Shown here piece after piece: positions 1 through 7,024 of a DNA stretch of 8,230 nucleotides. The notes below the pieces were generated by a model. It worked only from the letters and a program-made list of their open reading frames with translations. It was not told the origin of the DNA and made no database searches. Position numbers and translations under genes: made by a program. Numbering within the stretch: the first letter of the stretch is position 1; the number at the start of each line of letters is the position of its first letter. Origin of the DNA: CAIOZW01 sp049317725 (lineage in GTDB: Bacteria > Acidobacteriota > Blastocatellia > RBC074); NCBI GenBank assembly GCA_049317725.1, contig JBMOHS010000173.1:1-8230 (forward strand). The letters run 5' to 3'.

Positions 1-22
1 AGGGGGAAGGGATGCAGCGGGA

Positions 23-898
23 ATGAGACGTGGCGAGACCAGGAGTCGCCTGAGCATGAGTGTCACGTGTGGGCTGGGAGTGGCCTTTCTGGGCATCGTG
101 CTGGCAGTGCTCGATGGTGCAAACTCGCCGATGGTACAAGCGACCATTGCGGAAACCAGTTCCCCAGGCAGACAGGACGAGATGGCCGCCTTTCGCGGAA
201 ATGAGTGTGTCTGGTGCCATTCGCGACTCTCGAGTCCACTCCAGCAGACCAGCCGCTATGCCGAATGGCACATCTCAGCGCACAAATTGAGCGGGGTCAG
301 CTGTGATCGATGCCATGGAGGCAACCCCGCCGAGCGGGAGGTGACGAAGGCCCACCAAGCCATTCGACCAGCCACCGACCCCGCCAGTCGACTTCACCCC
401 AAGAATCTGGCCAAGACCTGCCAGGGATGCCATCAACCCTACGTCAGCGCCTTCGTCGAGAGCCGCCACTACCAGAAGCTGAACGATACAGGAGTCGGGC
501 CGAGCTGCAATACCTGCCACGGCCATATGGCCTCGGAGGTGATCTACACCCCGGAACAGACCGCCGCGATGTGCGCCAGTTGCCACAACTCGGCCACCTC
601 CAGATTGCCGAGACAGCCGGAGATTGGAGAGCAAGCGGCCACTACCATGGTGGCCATCCGCCGCGCGAGCATGGTCGTGGCCTGGGCCGACCGGCTTCTC
701 GAAGAGGCGCAGAAACGCCAACTGGCAACAGATGTCGAGACTGGCGAACTGCAAGCCGCCCGACGGTCACTGACCGAGGCCAAGGCCGGGTTCCACACCT
801 TTGCCCCGGAACCAGTCCGCCAGAAAGCCGATGCCGTCTATGACCAGGGAACCCGGCTCAAAGACGCCCTGCGTCAGAAGCTCTACCCCAATCAGTAA
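23..898 (+). CDS. Periplasmic pentaheme cytochrome c
   Basis: Five CXXCH c-heme sites are visible, at residues 62-66 (CVWCH), 94-98 (CDRCH), 133-137 (CQGCH), 162-166 (CNTCH) and 184-188 (CASCH). Extra histidines at 83, 87, 111, 125, 149, 168 and 258 could serve as distal ligands. The N-terminus has an Arg-rich stretch and a hydrophobic segment at about 15-30, a Sec signal peptide or anchor, so the protein is exported. Residues about 205-288 hold no heme site and look like charged amphipathic helices. The heme part resembles cytochrome c554-type multiheme domains; the exact family is not recognised. It is the first of five same-strand redox genes, so an electron-shuttle role is inferred. The frame stays open to the left edge, and no good ribosome site precedes the ATG at 23 or the in-frame ATG at 56, so the start is uncertain. 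Confidence 0.88.
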   Translation: MRRGETRSRLSMSVTCGLGVAFLGIVLAVLDGANSPMVQATIAETSSPGRQDEMAAFRGNECVWCHSRLSSPLQQTSRYAEWHISAHKLSGVSCDRCHGGNPAEREVTKAHQAIRPATDPASRLHPKNLAKTCQGCHQPYVSAFVESRHYQKLNDTGVGPSCNTCHGHMASEVIYTPEQTAAMCASCHNSATSRLPRQPEIGEQAATTMVAIRRASMVVAWADRLLEEAQKRQLATDVETGELQAARRSLTEAKAGFHTFAPEPVRQKADAVYDQGTRLKDALRQKLYPNQ

Positions 899-1177
899 CC
901 CCCTCCTCCCCCCGCACGTACCGAACGGAGAGAAGAAGAGAAGATCAGCAGGCCGGTTCTTCAAGAAATCCTGGAAAGGGAGAGTAAGGTCAAGCGAGCC
1001 CGCCCAACCACCACGCACATCGACAGGGTTCCCTTGGGATCGCCCTCGTCTCGGCAGGGCAGGACCTCCCGCAGCGATCTGTCCAAGCGCGTCCTTTTAG
1101 CCATCGGAACTTGATGATCCAGAGAGTGTCCAAGGGCTCAACTTCAACCCCGCACACTCTTCCAAGGACGGACTTTT
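899..1177. other. Non-coding gap ahead of the decaheme gene
   Basis: This 279-bp gap is the longest in the cluster. I see no convincing coding frame of its own, no RNA gene and no clear sigma-70 or sigma-54 promoter. It contains a short palindrome TTCTT-C-AAGAA at 957-967. It also has an inverted repeat AGAGTGT (1123-1129) / ACACTCT (1154-1160), and the heptamer TCCAAGG occurs twice (1129-1135 and 1161-1167). Its length relative to the 18-bp gap downstream suggests that the decaheme-porin pair has its own promoter here. That is inference. Confidence 0.4.
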
Positions 1178-2221
1178 ATGAAATACACCAAACTCCTGAT
1201 TGTGACTCTCTTTCTGGTGGCACTGACCGGGACCGTCATCGGCCTGCGTGCGACGGGAGCGACGGGTGGGAAGGGATCGAAGGATCCCAAACCAAGCACC
1301 GGGCAGCCAGACCTCAGCCGCTTCGTCGGCAGTGACAGTTGTTCCGAGTGCCACGAGGCGGAGACGACCTTCTACGCCTTGACCCCGCACAACCGGCTCG
1401 ACGAGAAGAACCCAGTCCACCTGCAGCGTTGCGAGGCTTGCCACGGTGGCGCGCGGGATCACGTCAGCTACTACAAGGAGATCGACCGCCTGCTCAAGGA
1501 CGGCAAGGAGGCCGAGGCGACCGCACTGATGGGGAACGAGGCACGCAGCAAGGCGGCGACGATGCGGGCACTCGAGCAGCTCAACCCGGTCGAATCGACC
1601 AAGGTCTGCCTGCAGTGCCACGAGGGAACCCAGGGACGCAGCGATGAGCGGTTCAACTACCGTCGCAGCGAGCATTTCCGTCAGGGAATCTCGTGCAGTG
1701 CCTGCCACTCCTCCCACTCCCCGAAGCGGCTCGAATTCTTGCTCCGCGAGAAGGAGCCGGATAGCTGCTACCAGTGCCACACCGAACAGAAGACCTCCTT
1801 CTCCAAGCCCTTCCACCACAAGGTACCCGAGGGCGGGATGAAGTGTTCCGACTGCCACAACCATCACGGGGGCTTTGCGCCCCGCAACATGCGCAACGCC
1901 GTCACTGGAGACACACAGTGCATCAAGTGCCACGCCGATAAGCAGGGACCGTTCACCTTCGAGCACGCCCCGATCAAGGTCGAGGGCTGCCAAGCGTGCC
2001 ACTCCCCACACGGATCGACCAATCCGAAACTCTTGACCCGCAACGTCGTCAAGATGCTCTGCCTGGAGTGCCACTCGAATACCCCTGGACTGGCGGTGGA
2101 AGGGGCGGGCCTTGGGGTTACCACCCCCGGATTTCACGACATCAACAATCCGCGAATCGCGAACTGTACGACGTGCCACATCGAAATTCACGGCTCGAAC
2201 CGGGATCGATTCTTCCGGTAA
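1178..2221 (+). CDS. Decaheme c-type cytochrome, DmsE/MtrA/PioA family
   Basis: This is the decaheme electron wire of a porin-cytochrome conduit. Ten CXXCH sites lie at residues 55, 85, 144, 173, 197, 223, 248, 271, 295 and 330 (first Cys). A signal peptide spans about 1-25 (KYTK, then a hydrophobic core), giving periplasmic export. The stretch from about 248 to 280, with GPFTFEHAPIKVEGC followed by CQACHSPHGS, is characteristic of the DmsE/MtrA family. The 347-aa length is normal for the family. A Lys/Glu/Ala-rich helical stretch of about 55 residues separates hemes 2 and 3. The start is supported by AAGGA at 1164-1168, nine bases before the ATG. The stop lies 18 bp before an MtrB-type barrel gene, the standard pairing: in known systems the decaheme protein sits inside the barrel and links periplasm to cell surface. 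MtrA, MtoA, PioA and DmsE cannot be told apart by this motif. Confidence 0.95.
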   Translation: MKYTKLLIVTLFLVALTGTVIGLRATGATGGKGSKDPKPSTGQPDLSRFVGSDSCSECHEAETTFYALTPHNRLDEKNPVHLQRCEACHGGARDHVSYYKEIDRLLKDGKEAEATALMGNEARSKAATMRALEQLNPVESTKVCLQCHEGTQGRSDERFNYRRSEHFRQGISCSACHSSHSPKRLEFLLREKEPDSCYQCHTEQKTSFSKPFHHKVPEGGMKCSDCHNHHGGFAPRNMRNAVTGDTQCIKCHADKQGPFTFEHAPIKVEGCQACHSPHGSTNPKLLTRNVVKMLCLECHSNTPGLAVEGAGLGVTTPGFHDINNPRIANCTTCHIEIHGSNRDRFFR

Positions 2222-2239
2222 GGCACGAGGAGGCAGACC

Positions 2240-4375
2240 ATGAACAAACGAAGAGACCCAATCCGATACTGGAACCGCTTCCTCCCTGCCCTTCTCCTGC
2301 TCGGGTTGCTGAGCGGGCTCGTTCAAGCCCAGAGCAGCGTCGAGAAGGCCGAGACGACCCAGCAGGTCAAGGAGCTGGCCGCTGAACACGAGCGGGCCCG
2401 CGTCGCGATCGAGAAGAATGGCCAAGGCACCGTCGTCAAATCGTCCTCTCCGGAGGCGGGGCGGCAGTGGGGCATCTACTCGACGCGCTCGTCGATGGAG
2501 ATCGGGCATCGCTTCGAGGATACCCAGGGGAGCCGGGAGCGGTTCCTCTCCGACGTCAATGTGCGCGGCGGCTTCCGGCTGCTCGACTACTCGCTCGACA
2601 TGCGGGCGCAACCCGGCACCGGCCTCCTCTTCGATTTCATGAAGGTCGATGTCAACAACGCCGGCGGCGATGTCGCCCAGAACATGACGATCCGCTTCGA
2701 CAAGAACCGCGTCTACCATTTCGATGGGCAGATCCGTCGCTTCAACTACTTCCGCACTCCAGGGCAGGAGTTTGCGCTTGGGTTCCGCAACCACGACCTG
2801 CGCCAACAGATGTCGGACTTCCGGCTGAGAGTGCTCCCCCAACGCAAGGTCTCTTTCAACCTGGGGTATGGGCGCAACATGGCCAAAGGGCGATTCAATC
2901 CGACCTATACCTACGAGAGCGATATCTTCCAGCTGCTCGGTGAGGCTCGCTGGCAGACGGACGACTACACCGCCGGCATCGAAGCGACGCATGCGGGGTG
3001 GAATTTCGGAGTCGAGAGCTTCTATCGCCGCTTCCGCAACGACCCGACGGTCAACTCGCGGCCGGGGCTCGACACGGGATTTGGGCAGCCCGCGCCGCGA
3101 CCCGGCGCAATCAGCCTGCTCGACCGGGAGACCCCCTGGCGATCGCAGGCCCTCGTCACCCGGGCCAACCTGCGCGGCTCGGTCCGGGATCGGCTCCATA
3201 TCGTCATGCGTGGCTGGCGCGATGACGAGAAGTTCGATGCCCCCTACCTCGAACTCTCCCAGGGGGTAGCGAGCAACAACTCGCAGATTCTCAACCGGAC
3301 CTTCACCGGCACGGGGACAGCCAACCGCCCGGGAACGATGTTCGACTCTGGCGTCAGTTATGACCTGACCGAAAACTTCACGATCACCAACACCTTCAAC
3401 TACACCAAGTGGCGCATCATCGGTGATCTGAGTACGTTGCAGACCAGCCAACTGCGCACGACTGCAGGAGCGATCCAGAATTCGGTGGCGACGACCTTTG
3501 CGAGCCAGTTGACCGATCTCGAATCGCGCCGGAACATCCTCGACTTCAGCGCCAACTTCGGGAAGAAGCTCTTCGCCCACGCCAATTGGCGCTACCAGCA
3601 CCGCAATGTCCAGCTCCAGAGCCTCTTTGCCAATCGGAGCAGCGCGACGGCGGCCGTCACCAATACGGTTGGGGCCGATGGCGAGTCGATCGGGACGAAC
3701 ACCTTCGGGGGTGGCGTCCGGGTTCGCCCGACCAAGCAGACCAACATCTTCTTCGATCTCGAGCGAGGGGAGAGCAACAACGCCTTTGTCCGGATCAACC
3801 CGCTGGAGCACACCCGGGTTCGGGCGCGGGCTCAGGTGCGGGCAACCGACACCTTCTCGTTCTACGCCGCCTTCACCTCGCTCGACCGGACCAATCCGAC
3901 CCCACAGGTCCTCAACGACTCGTCGATGCGAAGCTATACCGTCTCCGCCAACTTCGAGCCTTCGACCCGTGCCTATTTCGACGCGGGGTACGATTACCAG
4001 GACCTCGCCTCGACCGCCAACCTTGAGTACTTCCTCGCCGGCAGCCGGCGGACAACCGGGCGGTCCCTCTACTATTCCCGGATCAACTCGCTCTTCGTCA
4101 ACTCGCGCTTCGGGGTGACGAGCCGCGTCGATCTGATGCTCTACTACTACTACATCATGGATCGGGGAGCACCGACGGTCGCGATCGGAGCGACCGACCT
4201 GCTCAACGCCTATCCGCTGCGTCGGCACAATCCGGAGGCCCGGATCGCCTATCGCTTCAACAACCGGGTGACGGGCAATCTCAGCTTCCGCCACTTCAGC
4301 TACAACGAGGACCAGTTCTCGTTTCAGGACTATCGATCGAACATCCTGACGAGCAGCCTGCGGTTCACCTTCTAA
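2240..4375 (+). CDS. MtrB/PioB family decaheme-associated outer-membrane beta-barrel
   Basis: This is predicted to be the outer-membrane porin that sheaths the preceding decaheme cytochrome and lets electrons cross the membrane. The protein is 711 aa. A signal peptide with core PALLLLGLLSGL ends near VQA-Q (residue 30). A helical, charged stretch follows at about 32-60. The rest is a long run of alternating amphipathic strands rich in Tyr, Phe and Arg, with Asn/Asp/Gly-rich turns, as in large barrels. It ends in RFTF, a C-terminal Phe typical of BAM substrates. The length fits the MtrB/PioB family, whose solved member has 26 strands. GAGGAGG at 2227-2233, six bases before the ATG, fixes the start. 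Oddity: I find no cysteine anywhere, so the N-terminal CXXC described in Shewanella MtrB is absent. Coupling to the decaheme gene (18-bp gap) supports co-expression and the family call. Confidence 0.93.
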   Translation: MNKRRDPIRYWNRFLPALLLLGLLSGLVQAQSSVEKAETTQQVKELAAEHERARVAIEKNGQGTVVKSSSPEAGRQWGIYSTRSSMEIGHRFEDTQGSRERFLSDVNVRGGFRLLDYSLDMRAQPGTGLLFDFMKVDVNNAGGDVAQNMTIRFDKNRVYHFDGQIRRFNYFRTPGQEFALGFRNHDLRQQMSDFRLRVLPQRKVSFNLGYGRNMAKGRFNPTYTYESDIFQLLGEARWQTDDYTAGIEATHAGWNFGVESFYRRFRNDPTVNSRPGLDTGFGQPAPRPGAISLLDRETPWRSQALVTRANLRGSVRDRLHIVMRGWRDDEKFDAPYLELSQGVASNNSQILNRTFTGTGTANRPGTMFDSGVSYDLTENFTITNTFNYTKWRIIGDLSTLQTSQLRTTAGAIQNSVATTFASQLTDLESRRNILDFSANFGKKLFAHANWRYQHRNVQLQSLFANRSSATAAVTNTVGADGESIGTNTFGGGVRVRPTKQTNIFFDLERGESNNAFVRINPLEHTRVRARAQVRATDTFSFYAAFTSLDRTNPTPQVLNDSSMRSYTVSANFEPSTRAYFDAGYDYQDLASTANLEYFLAGSRRTTGRSLYYSRINSLFVNSRFGVTSRVDLMLYYYYIMDRGAPTVAIGATDLLNAYPLRRHNPEARIAYRFNNRVTGNLSFRHFSYNEDQFSFQDYRSNILTSSLRFTF

Positions 4376-4419
4376 CAGAGGGGGACAGCAGTCGATCGCG
4401 CAGGTGATCCGTGATTCCT

Positions 4420-4443
4420 GGGGAGGGGCGAGGGCCCCTCCCC
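4420..4443. terminator. GC-rich perfect hairpin between porin and monoheme cytochrome genes
   Basis: GGGGAGGGGC (4420-4429) and GCCCCTCCCC (4434-4443) form a 10-bp perfect stem with a GAGG loop. The downstream bases are C/T-rich (about 4444-4456) with no real T-tract, so this is not a classical intrinsic terminator. It lies 45 bp after the porin stop and 80 bp before the next ATG. It could be a weak terminator, an mRNA-stabilising 3' hairpin that sets different levels for the genes on either side, or an intergenic palindromic repeat. Confidence 0.4.
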
Positions 4444-4509
4444 TCTCGACTTCCTCCCAATGACCCATCCACGCGGCTCTCTTCCCAGACCGGGACGAAG
4501 GCGTGGAAG

Positions 4510-4515
4510 AAGGAG
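4510..4515 (+). promoter_or_regulatory. Ribosome binding site deciding the monoheme cytochrome start
   Basis: AAGGAG lies seven bases before the ATG at 4523. The frame is open upstream to an ATG at 4460, but that would add 21 Arg/Pro-rich residues ahead of a normal signal peptide. The site therefore supports 4523. Confidence 0.75.
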
Positions 4516-4522
4516 TTCTCAC

Positions 4523-4870
4523 ATGAACGCAAAAGTTGGCATCCTCCTCGGATCCGCCACGCTCGTCGGATTCTCCCTGCTCTTCTCGACGGCGGCCCCG
4601 GCAGCGGCAAGCCCCCTGCAAGCAGATGTCAAGGCCGCCTATCTGCAGAAGTGCGCTTCCTGCCATGCCCCGGATGGCAGCGGCAATACCGCCTATGGCA
4701 AGAAGAACAACCTCCGGGATATCCGCTCCAAGGAGGTCCAGGCTCTCACCGATGCGAAGCTCTACCAGATCATCGCCAAAGGCGCCGGCAAGATGCCGGG
4801 TTACGAGAAGTCCCTCGGCGCGGACATGTGCAAGAAGATGGTCGATTATATGAGGCAGATGGCGAAGTAG
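4523..4870 (+). CDS. Small monoheme class I cytochrome c, periplasmic
   Basis: The 115-aa protein has a signal peptide (MNAK, hydrophobic core about 6-22, Ala-rich cleavage region near residues 25-30). A single CASCH heme site follows at 44-48. The sixth ligand is probably Met91 in GKMPGY, the usual Met of class I cytochromes c with His/Met coordination. Residues 53-85 are the normal loop and helix region, and a C-terminal helix (about 99-113) closes the fold. Class I proteins of this size are mobile one-electron carriers, so a shuttle role between the inner-membrane CbcL-like protein and the decaheme conduit is inferred. His/Met cytochromes usually have a higher potential than bis-His multihemes, which is notable in this cluster. 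An extra Cys103 outside the heme motif has no obvious role. Confidence 0.9.
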   Translation: MNAKVGILLGSATLVGFSLLFSTAAPAAASPLQADVKAAYLQKCASCHAPDGSGNTAYGKKNNLRDIRSKEVQALTDAKLYQIIAKGAGKMPGYEKSLGADMCKKMVDYMRQMAK

Positions 4871-4882
4871 GAGGATCAGGGG

Positions 4883-4945
4883 GAATAGGACGAATAGGAC
4901 CAATCGGGCCTATTCGTCCTATCGGTCCGATCCATCCGATTCGTC
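4883..4945. repeat. Seven-unit degenerate 9-bp repeat array with a strong hairpin
   Basis: The 63 bp split exactly into seven 9-mers: GAATAGGAC, GAATAGGAC, CAATCGGGC, CTATTCGTC, CTATCGGTC, CGATCCATC and CGATTCGTC. Positions 3-4 (AT) and 9 (C) never change, and position 7 is G in six of seven. Early units are roughly complementary to later ones. A 14-bp perfect stem joins 4885-4898 to 4909-4922, with CC/GG pairs able to extend into the 10-base loop. No T-tract follows, so it is not an ordinary terminator. The array fills most of the spacer between the monoheme gene and the CbcL-like gene and ends 12 bases before the latter's ATG. Confidence 0.75.
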
Positions 4946-4957
4946 CTGGTGGTCAAG

Positions 4958-7021
4958 ATGAACACAATCAAACTGAGCAAAGGGATCGTCTGTGCCGTCT
5001 TCGTGATCCTTGGAGTCTGGGCCGTCACCTCAGGGAGTCGGGCGCAGCAGGGCAAGCCGGCGGGGACGCCCGGGATGAGCAACGAAGACTGTCTCGCCTG
5101 CCACAACGATCCAGACCTCACCCAAGAGATCGACGGCAAATCGATCTCCGTCCACGTCCCTGGAGAAGGCTTCGCGGCATCGGTCCACGGAGGGTTTGAC
5201 TGCACTTCTTGCCACACGGATATCCGCGAGTACCCGCACGATCCGAAGCCGCAACGGGTCTCCTGTGCGACCTGCCACGGGGGCATTGAGGAGGAGCACG
5301 CGACCAGTGTCCACGCCGGCCAGAAGGCCAACGGGGATCCGATCGCCTCGTGCGCCGACTGTCACGGTGCACACGAGATCTTCCCGAAGGCCGACTCGCG
5401 ATCTCGTGTCAACCGCTTCAAGATCGCCGAGACCTGTGCCGGCTGCCACACCAACGAGCAGACCATCCAGGAGCACGGACTCGCGCCGGCGAAAATGATC
5501 CACGCCGTCCGGCAGAGCGTTCACGGCAAGGGGATGTTTGAGAGTGGATTGAGTGTCTCGGCGACCTGCAACGATTGCCACGGTTCGCATACCGTCAAGG
5601 CGAAGAGCGACCCAACCGCCCTCACTGCCGCCGCCAACCTGCCGAACATGTGCAGCCAATGCCACCTCGGCATCATGAGCGACTTCGAGAAGAGTACCCA
5701 CGGCAGGCTCTGGAAGGAGGGAGACCCGCGCGCCCCAAACTGTGCCTCGTGCCACAACTCGCACGAGATCATGCCGACCAGTGTCGGGGCGGTCCAGAAG
5801 CAGATGCTGGCGCAGTGCGCCTCCTGCCACTCCGAGCAGACCCAAACGTACCACATGACGTTCCACGGCAAAGCGACCAATCTTGGGATGATGGCCGCCG
5901 CCAAGTGTGCCGACTGCCACACACCCCACCTCAACCTGCCGGCCTCGGACCCGCGCTCGTCCGTCTCTCCGGCCAATGTGGTCGCGACCTGCGCCCGTTG
6001 CCATACCGAGGTGACGGCCCAGGTGGCCAGCTTCAATCCCCACCCCCAACCGGAGAAGAAGGAGAAGGGGGCCGCCGTCTTCTATGTCTATCAGTTCATG
6101 AAGTGGCTGCTGATCGGAGTCTTCGGCTTCTTTGGCCTCCACACCCTCCTCTGGTTCCAGCGCTCAATCGTCGCGTGGTGGCGCCGCGAGATCCACCGGC
6201 CGGTCGGAGGTGGGCGCTATGTCACCCGCTTCGCCAGTCCGCACCGATTGACCCACATCCTGATCGTCACCAGCTTCCTTGGTCTGGCCTTCACTGGGAT
6301 TCCGCTCCATTTCAGCCATACCGACTGGAGCGCCTTCTTCACATCGATGTTGGGAGGTGTCGAGGTCTCGCGCTTCTTCCACCGCTTCTGGGCGATCGTG
6401 ACCGTCGTCTATGCCGTCTACCACCTTTGGTATCTCCTCCGTCGGTCTGACTTCCAATGGAGCTGGCGCAACCTCTTCGGGCCGGAGTCGATGGCGGTCC
6501 GCAAGCAGGACCTCATCGATTTCTATCGCAATGTGCGGTGGTTCCTCTACCTCGGGCCGCAGCCGAAGTTCGATCGTTGGACCTACTGGGAGAAGTTTGA
6601 CTACTACGCAGTCTTCTGGGGAGTTCCGGTGATTGGGCTCTCAGGGCTGATTCTCTGGTTCCCGTGGTTCTTTACGCGGTTCTTCCCGGGTTCCCTGCTC
6701 AACATCGCGACGATTGTCCACGGAGAAGAGGCGCTGCTGGCGGTCGGCTTCATCTTCACCTTCCACTTCTTCCATAACCACCTGCGTCCGGAGAACTTCC
6801 CGATGGACACGGTCATCTTCACCGGGAAGATGACGCTCGAACGGTTCCGCGAAGAGCGGCCCGCCGAGTATGCCCGCCTCGTCGAGGAGGGACGGCTGGA
6901 GGAGATCCTCACCGATCCTCCGACGCCTTTGGCGCAGCGGCTCTCTTTCTGGTTTGGACTGGCGGCGCTCATCACCGGGCTGGTGATCGTCTTGGCGATC
7001 TTTACTACCTTGTTACTCTAG
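4958..7021 (+). CDS. CbcL-like inner-membrane multiheme c / b-type cytochrome fusion (quinone oxidoreductase)
   Basis: The 687-aa protein starts with a signal/anchor segment (about 5-23). A periplasmic domain follows with eleven CXXCH sites at residues 45, 82, 103, 132, 160, 204, 232, 262, 287, 317 and 345 (first Cys). A C-terminal membrane domain has hydrophobic segments near 380-400, 432-450, 474-494, 549-569, 588-605 and 662-684. Membrane histidines H433, H475, H489, H588, H603 and H606 are candidate b-heme ligands, and the stretch RLTHILIVTSFLGLAFTG resembles the first b-heme helix of FdnI/HydC-type cytochromes b. The order (multiheme c domain, then FdnI/HydC-like domain) matches Geobacter CbcL, a quinol oxidoreductase for low-potential extracellular respiration, which has nine c hemes. 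No molybdoenzyme or hydrogenase partner is seen. A GTG at 4949 would add three residues; the ATG at 4958 has only a weak GGTGG before it. Confidence 0.9.
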   Translation: MNTIKLSKGIVCAVFVILGVWAVTSGSRAQQGKPAGTPGMSNEDCLACHNDPDLTQEIDGKSISVHVPGEGFAASVHGGFDCTSCHTDIREYPHDPKPQRVSCATCHGGIEEEHATSVHAGQKANGDPIASCADCHGAHEIFPKADSRSRVNRFKIAETCAGCHTNEQTIQEHGLAPAKMIHAVRQSVHGKGMFESGLSVSATCNDCHGSHTVKAKSDPTALTAAANLPNMCSQCHLGIMSDFEKSTHGRLWKEGDPRAPNCASCHNSHEIMPTSVGAVQKQMLAQCASCHSEQTQTYHMTFHGKATNLGMMAAAKCADCHTPHLNLPASDPRSSVSPANVVATCARCHTEVTAQVASFNPHPQPEKKEKGAAVFYVYQFMKWLLIGVFGFFGLHTLLWFQRSIVAWWRREIHRPVGGGRYVTRFASPHRLTHILIVTSFLGLAFTGIPLHFSHTDWSAFFTSMLGGVEVSRFFHRFWAIVTVVYAVYHLWYLLRRSDFQWSWRNLFGPESMAVRKQDLIDFYRNVRWFLYLGPQPKFDRWTYWEKFDYYAVFWGVPVIGLSGLILWFPWFFTRFFPGSLLNIATIVHGEEALLAVGFIFTFHFFHNHLRPENFPMDTVIFTGKMTLERFREERPAEYARLVEEGRLEEILTDPPTPLAQRLSFWFGLAALITGLVIVLAIFTTLLL

Positions 7022-7024
7022 GTG

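Noticed and set aside
23..898. Assignment of the pentaheme protein as a nitrite reductase (NrfA) or hydroxylamine oxidoreductase
   Set aside because: There is no CXXCK active-site heme motif, the protein is too short for either enzyme, and it lacks the eight heme sites of HAO.
899..1177. A small gene or promoter in the gap before the decaheme gene
   Set aside because: The only open frames are extensions of shadows of the neighbouring genes, and no -35/-10 or -24/-12 pair is close enough to consensus to report as a promoter.
1097..4903. A 1268-codon open frame on the - strand opposite the decaheme, porin and monoheme genes
   Set aside because: It runs antisense to three well-supported genes with heme motifs, signal peptides and ribosome sites. 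Its translation is low-complexity Arg/Val/Glu/Gly-rich and matches no family. Long antisense frames are expected in GC-rich DNA where stop codons are rare on that phase.
4883..4945. CRISPR-like array
   Set aside because: Units are 9 bp, contiguous, degenerate and without spacers, so this is a tandem/palindromic repeat and not a CRISPR.
4411..5199. A + strand open frame running through the monoheme gene, the repeat array and into the CbcL-like gene, containing Gly-Pro-Ile triplets
   Set aside because: The tripeptide pattern is simply the 9-bp DNA repeat read as codons. The rest overlaps two real genes out of frame.
5030..6142. A 370-codon open frame on the - strand opposite the 11-heme domain
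   Set aside because: It is a shadow of the CXXCH-rich coding strand, with a repetitive Val/Gly/Arg composition and no signal peptide or recognisable domain.
4958..7021. Assignment of the bc fusion as a formate dehydrogenase or thiosulfate reductase membrane subunit
   Set aside because: The b domain is of that general type, but no molybdopterin or iron-sulfur subunit gene is adjacent. The fused 11-heme domain points to a CbcL-like quinone oxidoreductase instead.
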